A stretch of DNA of 64,000 nucleotides from Rhodoferax sp. AJA081-3 (GCF_017798165.1 NZ_CP059068.1:4154001-4218000); one strand, 5' to 3'; positions 17,219 through 26,477 are shown, counted from the stretch's first letter. Notes: generated from the sequence alone by a model not told the origin. Numbers and translations are program-made.

Positions 17219-17695
17219 ATGAAAGTTTTGGCAGCGGGTACTTTGGCAGTTGCTGCCTTGCTGATGGCAGCCCCTCTGGTGGCAATGGCGCAGCACCGCG
17301 GCCACGACCACCGGGGCTGGCATGGCGATATCCGCCACTTTGACCGCCACGACCACCACCGTTGGCGCTCAGGCGCCTGGCGGCATGGCTGGCACGGTGG
17401 CCGCAATGGCTGGTGGTGGGTGGCGGACGGTGCCTGGTATTTCTACCCCAAGCCCGTTTACCCTTACCCTGACCCCTACCGCCCACCCATACTGATAGAA
17501 CAAGCGCCCGTCGTGGTGCAGATTCCCGCACCGGCGCCTGTGCAGGTGCAGCCGATCGAGCCACCTGTTGCCGCACCGCCCGTTCAGCAGTTCTGGTACT
17601 ACTGCGATGCGGCCGGTGGCTATTATCCTTACGTGGCCTCTTGCCCTAGTGGCTGGAAAACCGTGCCCGCCACCCCTTCTGGAGCATCCCAATGA
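17219..17695 (+). CDS. Secreted histidine-rich protein
   Basis: A 158-aa protein with a signal peptide (residues 1-24, ending Ala-Met-Ala). A segment dominated by His, Arg, Trp and Gly follows (residues 25-70), then a Pro-rich linker (75-125), and a C-terminal motif YYCDAAGGYYPYVASCPSGW. This motif recurs at the end of many small proteobacterial exported proteins. The His-rich part could bind metal, but that is inference. The stop overlaps the start of the next gene (ATGA), so the two are translated together. Confidence 0.7.
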   Translation: MKVLAAGTLAVAALLMAAPLVAMAQHRGHDHRGWHGDIRHFDRHDHHRWRSGAWRHGWHGGRNGWWWVADGAWYFYPKPVYPYPDPYRPPILIEQAPVVVQIPAPAPVQVQPIEPPVAAPPVQQFWYYCDAAGGYYPYVASCPSGWKTVPATPSGASQ

Positions 17696-18249
17696 AGACA
17701 TCCCTGAGCCGAATGAACCTGTCCATTGCGACGCTGTGTGTGGTGGCCTTGGCCGGTTGCGCCACGGCCCCGCAAGGCCCGCGCGTTGCCATCATGCCCA
17801 CACCCGGGAAACCGCTGGAGCTGTTTGCCCAGGAAGACCAGTACTGCCGCAGCTATGCACAGCAGTCCATTGGCAGTACCGACAGCAGCAACGAGCGTGC
17901 GGTGGGTGCTGCCATTGTGGGGACCCTGATCGGCGCCGCCGTAGGTTCTGCCACCAGCACCCGGCGATACAACAATACCGGCGCGGGTGCTGCGACCGGC
18001 CTAATGATGGGTTCTGCCATTGGTGCCGGTACCAGTGCAGAAGAGGGCCGCAGCGCCCAACACCGCTACGACATCGCCTACCAGCAGTGCATGGTGTCCA
18101 AGAACAACCAGCCGGCCCAGAGCCACTACCGCCAGGCTCCTCGCGTGGTCTATGTGCCGCAGGCGCAACAGCAGCCAGCGCCCCAGCCTTACTACCCACC
18201 ACCGCCACCGGGTGCTTACCCGCCCCCACCACCCCCGCCACCGCAGTAA
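17692..18249 (+). CDS. Glycine-zipper outer-membrane lipoprotein
   Basis: A 185-aa lipoprotein. The lipobox Leu-Ala-Gly-Cys ends at about Cys23. Two glycine-zipper segments (about residues 67-86, AVGAAIVGTLIGAAVGSA, and 96-110) are typical of proteins that insert into or oligomerise at membranes. Between and after them come conserved Tyr/Cys words (QYCRSYAQQS, AYQQCM). The tail is almost pure Pro/Tyr/Gln. Overlaps the preceding His-rich protein gene by 4 bp, suggesting a joint envelope role. Confidence 0.75.
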   Translation: MKTSLSRMNLSIATLCVVALAGCATAPQGPRVAIMPTPGKPLELFAQEDQYCRSYAQQSIGSTDSSNERAVGAAIVGTLIGAAVGSATSTRRYNNTGAGAATGLMMGSAIGAGTSAEEGRSAQHRYDIAYQQCMVSKNNQPAQSHYRQAPRVVYVPQAQQQPAPQPYYPPPPPGAYPPPPPPPPQ

Positions 18250-18270
18250 TCCGGGCCTGCGGCGAGCGGG

Positions 18271-20088
18271 TTAGGCGCGCCGGGCCGTCTGCTGCTCGGC
18301 ACGTTCCTTGGCCATTTGTTCTTCCAGTTGCTGGCGCCCCTGCTTGACCACCGAGATCAGCTTGGCGTTGTCCTTGTAGTGGGGGTGCAACTTCTCAAAC
18401 AGCTCCAGGTTGTGTTGGCGGAACACCTGCACGGTGGCCTGTGCGGCCTCGGGTGCCTGGCCCAGCAGCTCCAGCACACTCTTGGCGCTGAGCAGGCTGG
18501 ATTCAAACAGTTCACGCTGCACCAGCATCACATCACGGTCGCGTAACTGGTTCCAGTGTGTCACGTCGCGGGCACGGGCCACGATCTGCAGCTGCGGAAA
18601 ATGTTCACGCGCCAGGTCCACAATTGCCAGCGATTGCGTTACGTCGTCCACAGCCACCACCAACACCTTGGCCTTGGCTGCACCGGCGGTGCGCAGCAGG
18701 TCCAGCCGGGTGGCATCGCCATAAAACACGCGGTAACCAAAGTTGCGGGCGGCCTCGATCATCTCGGCATCGTGGTCCAGCACCGTGCAGGACTGGCCCT
18801 GGGCCAGCAACACACGCGACACGATCTGCCCGTAGCGGCCGAAACCGGCCACCAGAATCGGAGCCTCCTGCTGTTCTGAGATTTCCTCCATGACCGGTAC
18901 GCCGCAGTTGGCATAACGGGGCAACAACAACTTGTCGATGGCGACCAGCAGCAGCGGGCTGACCAGCATGGACACGGCCACCGCGGCCACCAGCAGCGAT
19001 GCGGTCTGCGCCGGCAGCACATTGGCACCCGCCGCGGCCTGGAACACCACAAACGCAAATTCGCCACCCTGGGCCAGCAGCAGGGTGAACACCGGCCGCT
19101 CCTGGAATGGCAATTTCATCAGCCGGGCAATCGTGAAAATGACCACACCTTTGACGGCCAGAAAACCCACCACCACGGCGGCCATCTGCAGCGGGGCGTC
19201 GCGTAACACGCCCAAGTCCACGCCCATGCCCACGGCGATGAAAAACAGGCCCAGCAACAGGCCCTTGAAGGGTTCGATGTTGGTCTCCAGCTCGCGCCGG
19301 TATTCGCTCTCGGCCAGCAGCACACCGGCCAAAAAGGCGCCCAGCGCCATGGACAGGCCGACGATCTGCATCAGCGCGGCAATGCCCACCACCAGCAAGA
19401 GCGAGGCGGCGGTGAAGATCTCGGGCGTCTTGCTGCGGGCAATCCAGCGCAACAGCGGGCGCAGCAGGAGTCGGCCACCAACCACGATACCGGCGATGAC
19501 TGCTATTATTTTGATAGCTTCATAAATCCGTTCCACGGGGGCTACAGCCTGATTTGGCTCAAGCGACCCGGCCAGCAGCGGCAGCAGGGCCAAAATCGGA
19601 ATGGCCGCCACGTCCTGGAACAGCAGAATGGAAAAACCCGCCTGGCCGCTGCCGGTGGGCAACAGGTTGCGTTCACCCATGACCTGCAGCGCAATGGCCG
19701 TGCTGGACAGCGCCAACCCCAGGGCCGCCACCACGGCGATGGGTGTGGACACGCCGCAGGCCCATGCCAGTACAAAGATCCCTGCGGCGCAGCCCGCCAT
19801 CTGGGCGCTGCCCCAGCCAAAAATGGGGCGGCGCAGACTCCACAGGCGCTTGGGCTCCAGTTCCAGCCCCACCAGGAACAGCATCAGCACGACGCCGAAC
19901 TCGGCGAAATGCAGAATATCCTGCACATTGGTGACCAGGCCCAGCCCCCAGGGACCAATGGCAATGCCGGCTGCCAGGTAGCCAATGATGGAGCCCAGGC
20001 CCAGGGCCCGGCTGAGGGGCACCACGATGACGGCGGCGCTGAGGTAGATAAAGCTGTTGATCAGCCAGGAGGGTAAATGTGGTTCCAT
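18271..20088 (-). CDS. Kef-type (CPA2) cation:proton antiporter with TrkA-N domain
   Basis: A 605-aa membrane transporter. About 12 membrane segments fill residues 5-380 (Na_H exchanger domain). A cytoplasmic TrkA-N (RCK) nucleotide-binding domain follows, from about 410 (VAGFGRYGQIVSRVLL). Members are glutathione- or nucleotide-gated K+/H+ or Na+/H+ antiporters; the exact ion is not readable. Residues about 178-197 are encoded by a copy of the dispersed repeat and lie between two membrane segments. Divergent from the ParA gene. Confidence 0.85.
   Translation of the reverse strand: MEPHLPSWLINSFIYLSAAVIVVPLSRALGLGSIIGYLAAGIAIGPWGLGLVTNVQDILHFAEFGVVLMLFLVGLELEPKRLWSLRRPIFGWGSAQMAGCAAGIFVLAWACGVSTPIAVVAALGLALSSTAIALQVMGERNLLPTGSGQAGFSILLFQDVAAIPILALLPLLAGSLEPNQAVAPVERIYEAIKIIAVIAGIVVGGRLLLRPLLRWIARSKTPEIFTAASLLLVVGIAALMQIVGLSMALGAFLAGVLLAESEYRRELETNIEPFKGLLLGLFFIAVGMGVDLGVLRDAPLQMAAVVVGFLAVKGVVIFTIARLMKLPFQERPVFTLLLAQGGEFAFVVFQAAAGANVLPAQTASLLVAAVAVSMLVSPLLLVAIDKLLLPRYANCGVPVMEEISEQQEAPILVAGFGRYGQIVSRVLLAQGQSCTVLDHDAEMIEAARNFGYRVFYGDATRLDLLRTAGAAKAKVLVVAVDDVTQSLAIVDLAREHFPQLQIVARARDVTHWNQLRDRDVMLVQRELFESSLLSAKSVLELLGQAPEAAQATVQVFRQHNLELFEKLHPHYKDNAKLISVVKQGRQQLEEQMAKERAEQQTARRA
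19498..19555 (-). repeat. Dispersed repeat copy C, inside the Kef-type antiporter gene
   Basis: A full-length copy read in frame. On the minus strand it starts AAATCAGGCTGTAGCCCCCG and ends GAAGCTATCAAAATAATAG. It encodes about residues 178-197 (NQAVAPVERIYEAIKIIA), between the fifth and sixth predicted membrane segments. The reading frame stays open through the element. Confidence 0.75.
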
Positions 20089-20123
20089 GGCGCTAACATA
20101 GCATTACTTCGAGAGGAATAAGC

Positions 20124-20741
20124 ATGCCCATCATCGTTGTAGCCAATCCCAAAGGCGGCGTCGGCAAGTCCACGTTGTCTACCAATATTGCCGGCTACTA
20201 CGCATCACGCGGGCATGCGGTGATGCTGGGTGATGTAGACCGCCAGCTCTCCTCCAAACTCTGGCTGGGCCTGCGCCCCTCGGCCGCCCGGCCCATCACC
20301 AGTTGGGAGATCGACGCCGACGCCATCGCCAAACCCCCCAAAGGCACCACCCACGTGGTGCTGGACACGCCAGCCGGCCTGCACGGCAAACGCCTGAACG
20401 AAGTCGTCAAGATGGCCGACCGCATCGTGGTACCGCTGCAACCCAGCGTGTTCGATATTTTTGCCACCCGCGCCTTTCTGGACGAACTGATCCAAAGCAA
20501 ACACGCCAGCAAGACGCAGATTGCGCTGGTCGGCATGCGGGTGGATGGCCGCACCATCGCGGCCGACCACCTGCACGAGTTTGTCGACAAGGTCGGCGCG
20601 CCGGTGGTCGGTTATCTGCGCGACACCCAAAACTACATCCACTTGGCGGCCCGTGGCCTGACGCTGTTTGACGTGGCGCCGGGCCGGGTCGCCAAGGACC
20701 TGGAGCAGTGGCAGGATCTTTGTCGCTGGCTTGACAGCTAG
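20124..20741 (+). CDS. Orphan ParA/MinD-like ATPase
   Basis: A 205-aa P-loop ATPase of the ParA family. The deviant Walker A KGGVGKST is at residues 10-17 and DVDRQLSS supplies the A' aspartate; VVLDTPAG is the Walker B-like strand. No parB gene is next to it, so it is not an ordinary chromosome partition pair; such short orphans often position protein machines. Divergent from the Kef-type gene by 35 bp, preceded by GAGAGGA. Confidence 0.85.
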   Translation: MPIIVVANPKGGVGKSTLSTNIAGYYASRGHAVMLGDVDRQLSSKLWLGLRPSAARPITSWEIDADAIAKPPKGTTHVVLDTPAGLHGKRLNEVVKMADRIVVPLQPSVFDIFATRAFLDELIQSKHASKTQIALVGMRVDGRTIAADHLHEFVDKVGAPVVGYLRDTQNYIHLAARGLTLFDVAPGRVAKDLEQWQDLCRWLDS

Positions 20742-20769
20742 AGTGAGCGGCTGGCCCTACAGTGGGCGC

Positions 20770-21225
20770 ATGAAAACCATCCAAACCCTGGCAGAAATGC
20801 CGGCCCTGATCGGGCAAGAAGTCGTCGTCAGCGACTGGATCACTATCACCCAGGAACAGGTCAACCTGTTTGCCGAAGCCACCGGAGACCACCAGTGGAT
20901 CCACGTGGACGTGGAGCGGGCCAAGGCGGGCCCCTTTGGTGCGCCGATTGCACATGGTTTTTTGACGCTGTCGCTGCTGCCGCGCTTCTTTGAGTCTTCG
21001 CTACGCATCGCCGAGACGCGCATGGGCGTCAACTACGGGCTGAACAAGGTGCGTTTTGTGTCGCCCGTGCCGGTGGGCAGCCGCCTGCGCGCGCGCATGA
21101 AGTTATTGGCCTGCGATCCTATCGACAATAACGGTATGCAGATGACCTGGGAGGTCACGACCGAGCGCGAAGGTGCGAGCAAGCCGGTGTGTGTAGCCGA
21201 GTCGATTGCGCGGCATTACCCCTGA
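20770..21225 (+). CDS. MaoC-like (R)-hydratase
   Basis: A 151-aa hot-dog-fold hydratase. The catalytic motif FAEATGDHQWIHVDVERAKAGPFGAPIAHGFLTLS carries the Asp-His dyad of (R)-specific enoyl-CoA hydratases. It probably hydrates or dehydrates acyl-CoA in fatty acid or polyhydroxyalkanoate metabolism. Start chosen at the ATG at 20770, 29 bp after the parA-like stop. Confidence 0.85.
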   Translation: MKTIQTLAEMPALIGQEVVVSDWITITQEQVNLFAEATGDHQWIHVDVERAKAGPFGAPIAHGFLTLSLLPRFFESSLRIAETRMGVNYGLNKVRFVSPVPVGSRLRARMKLLACDPIDNNGMQMTWEVTTEREGASKPVCVAESIARHYP

Positions 21226-21231
21226 CGCGAC

Positions 21232-21699
21232 TTAACCAGCCGCAAATCCGTTTTGCCGCCAGGCCTCGAACACCGTCACCGCTACGGCGTTTGATAAATT
21301 GAGGCTGCGCTGGCCCGCCACCATGGGCAGTTTCAGACATTGCGGCGGCGCAAAGTGGGCACGCACCGCGTCTGACAGACCCCGTGTCTCGGCGCCAAAC
21401 ACCAGCCAGTCACCGGGCTGGAAGGCAGTCTCGAAGACTTGGCCCGTGCCCTTGGTGGTCAGCGCAAACAGGCGGTCCATCGCCGGTTGTTCGGCGTCCA
21501 TAAAAGCCTGCCAGCTGGCGTGCACCTTCAGCGTGGCGTACTCGTGGTAGTCCAGCCCGGCGCGGCGCATGTGTTTGTCGTCCATCGAGAAACCCAGGGG
21601 CTCGATCAGGTGCAGCGTGCAGCCCGTATTGGCCGCCAGGCGGATGACGTTGCCCGTGTTGGGCGGGATTTCGGGTTCGACGAGGACGATATGGAACAT
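21232..21699 (-). CDS. trmL: tRNA (cytidine/uridine-34-2'-O)-methyltransferase TrmL
   Basis: A 155-aa SPOUT methyltransferase. Family words are FHIVLVEPEIPPNTGNVIRLAANTG at the N-terminus, FGAETRGLS near residue 104 and RSLNLSNAVAVTVFEAWRQ at the C-terminus, which forms the knotted S-adenosylmethionine site. TrmL methylates the wobble nucleotide of leucine tRNAs. Length is typical. Convergent with the MaoC gene; only 6 bp separate the stops. Confidence 0.9.
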   Translation of the reverse strand: MFHIVLVEPEIPPNTGNVIRLAANTGCTLHLIEPLGFSMDDKHMRRAGLDYHEYATLKVHASWQAFMDAEQPAMDRLFALTTKGTGQVFETAFQPGDWLVFGAETRGLSDAVRAHFAPPQCLKLPMVAGQRSLNLSNAVAVTVFEAWRQNGFAAG

Positions 21700-21724
21700 A
21701 GGCTTGGTATTGTCGCTTCTAATG

Positions 21725-21780
21725 AAATCGGCCTCTAGCCCCCGTCCTTGCTCATTGAGTTGCTATGTAAATAATAGTGA
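21725..21780 (+). repeat. Dispersed repeat copy B
   Basis: An intergenic copy between the start of trmL and the stop of comF. It begins AAATCGGCCTCTAGCCCCCG, very close to copy A, and ends GCTATGTAAATAATAGTGA. Confidence 0.75.
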
Positions 21781-21790
21781 CTGTGTGCGG

Positions 21791-22486
21791 CTACTCGGTG
21801 CGAGCCAGCACCAGGGCCGTAGTGTGCGCCGCCCCGGCCTGCCGCACCACGCGTGCCGCGGCGTGTAACGATGCGCCGCTGGTCATCACATCGTCCAGCA
21901 AGACCACGTGTTTGCCTTGCACCCTGTGGACCTGCAGCGGGTCGATGGCGAATGCATCCTTGACAGCGCGCAGGCGTTCGCTGCGGGGCAGGGTGCGCTG
22001 CGGTGGTGTGTCCCGCACCCGCAGCAACACGCCGTGTGCGACCTTGGGAGCATCCAATGCGCGGGCCAACACATGGGCCTGGTTGTAACCGCGTTCACGC
22101 AGCCGCTCTTTGGACAATGGCATCGGTATCAACAGATCGGCGGCATCGATTGCGGGTTCTACCCATGGCGCGGCACGCAGCAGTGCGGCAAAACTACTGG
22201 CCCAGCCCGGGTGCTGGTGGAATTTGAAGTCGGCCACCAGGGTGGACCAGGGGTAGGCATAGGGCAGGGCGGCTAGGCAGGCATCCAGCGGTGGCGGGTT
22301 CAGCATGCAGGCGCCGCACTGGTGTACGCCGGGTGCAACGGGCAGGGCGCAGGTGGTGCAGCGGGCCACCGGTTGGGCAAACGCGGCCACGCAGGCCTCG
22401 CACACACTGTGGGCAGGCCAGGCATGGCAGACCGCGCACTGGCTGGGCAGGTGCCTGGAGAGACCTTGAAACAGTTTTCGCAACAC
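21791..22486 (-). CDS. comF: ComF-family phosphoribosyltransferase-like protein
   Basis: A 231-aa ComF protein. An N-terminal zinc-ribbon-like set of cysteine pairs (CAVCHAWPAHSVCEAC; CTTC; CGAC) precedes a phosphoribosyltransferase domain. The latter has KGVVLLDDVMTSGA-type sequence at the C-terminus (KHVVLLDDVMTSGASLHAA). ComF proteins take part in DNA uptake or phosphoribosyl metabolism. I chose the GTG at 22486, where family homology starts; a longer frame to 22624 would run into the divergent gene. Confidence 0.85.
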   Translation of the reverse strand: MLRKLFQGLSRHLPSQCAVCHAWPAHSVCEACVAAFAQPVARCTTCALPVAPGVHQCGACMLNPPPLDACLAALPYAYPWSTLVADFKFHQHPGWASSFAALLRAAPWVEPAIDAADLLIPMPLSKERLRERGYNQAHVLARALDAPKVAHGVLLRVRDTPPQRTLPRSERLRAVKDAFAIDPLQVHRVQGKHVVLLDDVMTSGASLHAAARVVRQAGAAHTTALVLARTE

Positions 22487-22542
22487 CGAACCAATATACT
22501 CGGGCCGCCCGTTCGTCTTGGCTCCCACGCCACCTTCGCCCC

Positions 22543-23457
22543 ATGCCAGCCCAGCCTTCCGATTTGCCACCCACCATTGCGCCCGTAGCAGCCGCCCGCT
22601 GGGCTGCCAGGCTGCCCAGCGCATCCCCGTGGTTGCATGAAGAAGTGGCGCGCCGCATGGAAGACCGTCTGCAGTGGATGACTCTGCAGCCCGAAAGCTG
22701 GGTGCACTGGGAGCCGCTGCAAGGTGGCTTGCAGGCCCAGGCGCTGCTGGCTGCCCGTTACCCCAAGTCCCAGTGCTTTGTGGCGCTAGCCCGGGCAGAA
22801 CATGTACAGGCCGCTAGCAAATTGATAACACCTGCCTGGTGGAGTCCGTCCCGCTGGACTGGCCCGGCTCTGCATTTCGGCCTGCCCGAACAGCCTGCCC
22901 AAATGGTATGGGCCAATATGGCGCTGCACATGGCGGCCGACCCACAGGCCTTGATAGCCGAGTGGCACCGCCTGCTGCAGCCCAAAGGTTTTTTGATGTT
23001 CTCCTGCCTGGGGCCTGACACGCTGCGCGAAATTCGCGCCCTGTATGCGGCCCAGGGCTGGCCGCCGGCCTCGCATGCTTTTACCGATATGCACGACTGG
23101 GGCGACATGCTGGTGCACGCCGGGTTCTCAGAGCCGGTGATGGACATGGAACGCATCACGCTGAGCTTTGCAACGCCTGAGCGATTGTTGGTGGAGTTGC
23201 GCGAGCTGGGCCGCAACCTGCACCCGCAGCGGTTTGGGGCCTTGCGCGGCCGGGCCTGGCATGCGCAACTGCTGGCGCAACTGGGACAGTTGGCCCAGAC
23301 CGACGGCGACGGCCAGCTGCGCCTGACCTTTGAAATCGTCTACGGCCACGCTTTCAAGGCGCCGCCCCGTCTGACGGTGGCGAGCGAGACCGCGGTGTCG
23401 CTGGATGCCATGCGTGAAGCCCTGCGCCAAGGCCGCAGAAATGGCGCTTCGGGTTGA
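22543..23457 (+). CDS. BioC-like methyltransferase-family protein, degenerate SAM motif
   Basis: A 304-aa protein aligned with BioC malonyl-ACP methyltransferases. The post-motif region is well kept (VWANMALHMAADPQALIAEW, LLQPKGFLMFSCLGPDTL). But motif I, normally DLGCGTG, reads WEPLQGG near residue 53, and the acidic residue that binds the ribose is replaced. S-adenosylmethionine binding is therefore doubtful. Divergent from comF and upstream of the cytochrome oxidase genes. Could be a biotin-pathway enzyme with altered cofactor site, or a non-catalytic relative. Confidence 0.7.
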   Translation: MPAQPSDLPPTIAPVAAARWAARLPSASPWLHEEVARRMEDRLQWMTLQPESWVHWEPLQGGLQAQALLAARYPKSQCFVALARAEHVQAASKLITPAWWSPSRWTGPALHFGLPEQPAQMVWANMALHMAADPQALIAEWHRLLQPKGFLMFSCLGPDTLREIRALYAAQGWPPASHAFTDMHDWGDMLVHAGFSEPVMDMERITLSFATPERLLVELRELGRNLHPQRFGALRGRAWHAQLLAQLGQLAQTDGDGQLRLTFEIVYGHAFKAPPRLTVASETAVSLDAMREALRQGRRNGASG

Positions 23458-23612
23458 CTTCGGGGCTTGACACGGGTCTAAGACCCCAATTCTCAGAGGG
23501 TTGGTGGGCTACAATAATAGACAAACCGCGTTCTTGCCCTTCCTGTCTGCCCGTGACTTTTTGCATGGGCGGGGCCAGGTTTTGGCACTGTTTAATCTGA
23601 TTCGACGAAGAA

Positions 23613-24809
23613 ATGACCAAGATGAAGAGCATTTTCAATAAATCGGCTTCACTGCTCCTCGCGGCAAGCGCATGGGCCGGTACTGCAGCCTTCAGCCTGG
23701 CGCATGCGGTCAATGACCTGCCTGGCGGCCCAGCAGTTAACCAGTTGAACCTGCACCCTGCGGTTACTGTGATTGCCAAAGAGCAGGCCTGGTTGCACTG
23801 GTTTATGCTGATTGTGTGCAGCATCATCTTTGTGGGCGTGTTTTCGGTGATGTTTTATTCCATCTGGAAGCACCGCAAGTCCCAGGGCCACAAGGCTGCC
23901 ACCTTCCATGAGTCTGTGCTGGTGGAAGTGATATGGACCATCATTCCCTTCATCATCGTGATTCTGATGGCCCTGCCAGCGACCAAGGTCGTGGTTGCCA
24001 TGAAAGACACCACCAATGCCGACCTGACAATCAAGGCCACTGGCATGCAGTGGAAATGGGGTTATGACTACCTGCGCGGCGAAGGTGAAGGCATCAGCTT
24101 CCTGTCCACGCTGGACAACTCCCACCGCATCATGTCGGACAACGGCGGCCCCAAACAAGGCGAAGTCGCACCGGATGACTACCTGTTGAAGGTGGATAAC
24201 CCTCTGGTGGTGCCTGTGGACCGCAAGATCCGCATCATCACCACGGCCAACGACGTGATCCACGCTTTTGCGGTGCCATCCTTTGGTATCAAGCAGGACG
24301 CCATCCCCGGTTTTGTGCGCGACACCTGGTTCCGCGCCGAAAAAACCGGCGACTTCTATGGCCAATGCCAGGAGTTGTGCGGCAAGGAACACGCCTACAT
24401 GCCTATCCATGTGAAGGTGTTGTCCGCAGAAGACTACTCCAAGTGGGTCGCTGGCGAAATGAAGAAGCTGGCCGCCAAAGCGGATGATCCTTCCAAGGTC
24501 TGGGAGCTCGCAGACTTGGCCAAGCGTGGTGAGAAGGTCTACGCCGCCAACTGCGTCGCTTGCCACCAGGCCAACGGCAAGGGCGCTGGCCCCATCAAGC
24601 CGGTCGACGGCTCGGCGGTGGTGCTGGATGCCGACAAGACCAAACAAATCGCCGTCATGCTGAACGGCCAGAACAATGGTGCCATGCCAGCCTGGAAGTC
24701 GCTGAGCGACACCGATATTGCTGCCGTGATCACCTACACCAAGAACAACTGGTCCAACAAGACCGGTCAGGTCGTGCAACCGGCGGACGTGCTGGCCCAG
24801 CGCAAATAA
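23613..24809 (+). CDS. coxB: Cytochrome c oxidase subunit II with fused cytochrome c
   Basis: A 398-aa subunit II of the caa3 type. Signal peptide, two membrane helices (about residues 60-130), then the CuA domain with Cys252 and Cys256 in GQCQELCGKEHAYM. A C-terminal cytochrome c domain has the haem motif CVACH at residues 314-318 and the ligand Met in GAMPAW. It accepts electrons from cytochrome c and passes them to subunit I. First gene of the oxidase cluster. A perfect 13-bp palindrome GGGTCTAAGACCC lies 127 bp upstream (23474-23486). Confidence 0.95.
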   Translation: MTKMKSIFNKSASLLLAASAWAGTAAFSLAHAVNDLPGGPAVNQLNLHPAVTVIAKEQAWLHWFMLIVCSIIFVGVFSVMFYSIWKHRKSQGHKAATFHESVLVEVIWTIIPFIIVILMALPATKVVVAMKDTTNADLTIKATGMQWKWGYDYLRGEGEGISFLSTLDNSHRIMSDNGGPKQGEVAPDDYLLKVDNPLVVPVDRKIRIITTANDVIHAFAVPSFGIKQDAIPGFVRDTWFRAEKTGDFYGQCQELCGKEHAYMPIHVKVLSAEDYSKWVAGEMKKLAAKADDPSKVWELADLAKRGEKVYAANCVACHQANGKGAGPIKPVDGSAVVLDADKTKQIAVMLNGQNNGAMPAWKSLSDTDIAAVITYTKNNWSNKTGQVVQPADVLAQRK

Positions 24810-24864
24810 GCGCTGCCAGACCCCGTCCATTGACCGAAATTAGTGAATTGAGAAGGAAACCAGG

Positions 24865-26475
24865 ATGAGTGCCGTTCTAGACCACCACGACCACGCCCAT
24901 GACCACCACGCCCCTGCGGGCTGGCGTCGTTGGGTCTACGCGACCAACCACAAGGACATCGGCACGCTGTATTTGCTGTTTGCCTTCACCATGTTGATGA
25001 TCGGCGGCGTTCTGGCGCTGCTGATCCGTGCCGAGTTGTTCCAGCCCGGCCTGCAGTTGATGCAGCCCGAGTTTTTCAACTCCCTGACCACCATGCACGG
25101 CTTGATCATGGTGTTCGGCGCCATCATGCCGGCCTTCGTCGGTTTTGCGAACTGGATGATCCCGCTGCAAATTGGCGCGGGTGACATGGCTTTTGCCCGC
25201 ATGAACAACTTCAGCTTCTGGCTGATGGTGCCCGCCGGTGTGATGCTGGTCGGCTCCTTCTTCATGCCTGGCGGCGCACCCGCTGCCGGCTGGACGCTGT
25301 ACGCACCCTTGACCCTGCAAATGGGCCCCTCCATGGACGCTGGTATTTTTGCCATGCACATCCTGGGTGCTTCGTCCATCATGGGTTCAATCAACATCAT
25401 CGTCACCATCCTGAATATGCGCGCCCCTGGCATGACCCTGATGAAGATGCCGATGTTCTGCTGGACCTGGCTGATCACGGCCTACCTGCTGATCGCTGTG
25501 ATGCCCGTGTTGGCTGGCGCCATCACCATGACGCTGACCGACCGCCACTTTGGCACCAGCTTCTTCAACCCCGCCGGCGGCGGTGACCCCGTGATGTACC
25601 AGCACATCTTCTGGTTCTTCGGCCACCCCGAGGTCTACATCATGATCTTGCCGGCCTTCGGAATCGTCAGCCAGGTGATCCCTGCGTTCTCGCGCAAGAA
25701 GCTGTTCGGTTACGCCTCCATGGTGTACGCCACATCGTCGATTGCCATCCTGTCCTTCATCGTGTGGGCTCACCACATGTTCACCACCGGCATGCCGGTG
25801 ACAGGTCAGCTGTTCTTCATGTACGCGACCATGCTGATCGCCGTACCCACCGCCGTGAAGATCTTCAACTGGATCGCCACCATGTGGCAGGGTTCGATGA
25901 CCTTTGAGACACCCATGCTGTTCGCAGTCGGTTTCCTCTTCGTGTTCACCATGGGTGGCTTCACCGGCCTGATCCCGGCTGTTGCACCTATCGACATCCA
26001 GCTGCAGGACACCTATTACATCGTGGCCCACTTCCACTATGTGCTGGTGGCGGGTTCGCTGTTTGCGATGTTCTCCGGCGTGTACTACTGGCTGCCCAAG
26101 TGGACCGGTGTGATGTACTCCGAGACGCGCGGCAAGATCCACTTCTGGTGGTCGCTGATCGCGTTCAACGTGACCTTCTTCCCTATGCACTTCCTGGGTC
26201 TGGCTGGTATGCCCCGCCGTTATGCCGACTACCCCATGCAGTTTGCCGACTTCAACATGGTTGCGTCGATTGGTGGTTTCTTCTTCGGTTTTGCACAGGT
26301 CTACTTCTTCCTGGCCATCATCATCCCCGCCATGCGTGGCAAGGGTGAAGTTGCGCCCCAGAAGCCTTGGGAAGCTGCAGAAGGCCTGGAGTGGGAAGTG
26401 CCATCACCTGCGCCTTTCCACACCTTTGAGACGCCTCCCAAGCTGGATGTCACCGCTACCAAAATTGTTGGCTGA
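24865..26475 (+). CDS. ctaD: Cytochrome c oxidase subunit I
   Basis: A 536-aa haem-copper oxidase subunit I with 12 membrane helices. Haem and CuB ligands lie in TMHGLIMVFG, FGHPEVYIMILPAFG (with the crosslinked His-Tyr pair), VWAHHMFTTG and HFHYVLVAG. The K- and D-channel words are consistent with an A-family oxidase. A His-rich N-terminus (HHDHAHDHHAP) may bind metal. 55 bp behind coxB. Confidence 0.97.
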   Translation: MSAVLDHHDHAHDHHAPAGWRRWVYATNHKDIGTLYLLFAFTMLMIGGVLALLIRAELFQPGLQLMQPEFFNSLTTMHGLIMVFGAIMPAFVGFANWMIPLQIGAGDMAFARMNNFSFWLMVPAGVMLVGSFFMPGGAPAAGWTLYAPLTLQMGPSMDAGIFAMHILGASSIMGSINIIVTILNMRAPGMTLMKMPMFCWTWLITAYLLIAVMPVLAGAITMTLTDRHFGTSFFNPAGGGDPVMYQHIFWFFGHPEVYIMILPAFGIVSQVIPAFSRKKLFGYASMVYATSSIAILSFIVWAHHMFTTGMPVTGQLFFMYATMLIAVPTAVKIFNWIATMWQGSMTFETPMLFAVGFLFVFTMGGFTGLIPAVAPIDIQLQDTYYIVAHFHYVLVAGSLFAMFSGVYYWLPKWTGVMYSETRGKIHFWWSLIAFNVTFFPMHFLGLAGMPRRYADYPMQFADFNMVASIGGFFFGFAQVYFFLAIIIPAMRGKGEVAPQKPWEAAEGLEWEVPSPAPFHTFETPPKLDVTATKIVG

Positions 26476-26477
26476 TC

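Noticed and set aside
22810..22835. Possible eighth copy of the dispersed repeat in the BioC-like gene
   Set aside because: Only a short GCTAGCAAATTGATAA stretch resembles the arm; the TAGCCCCCG core is absent.
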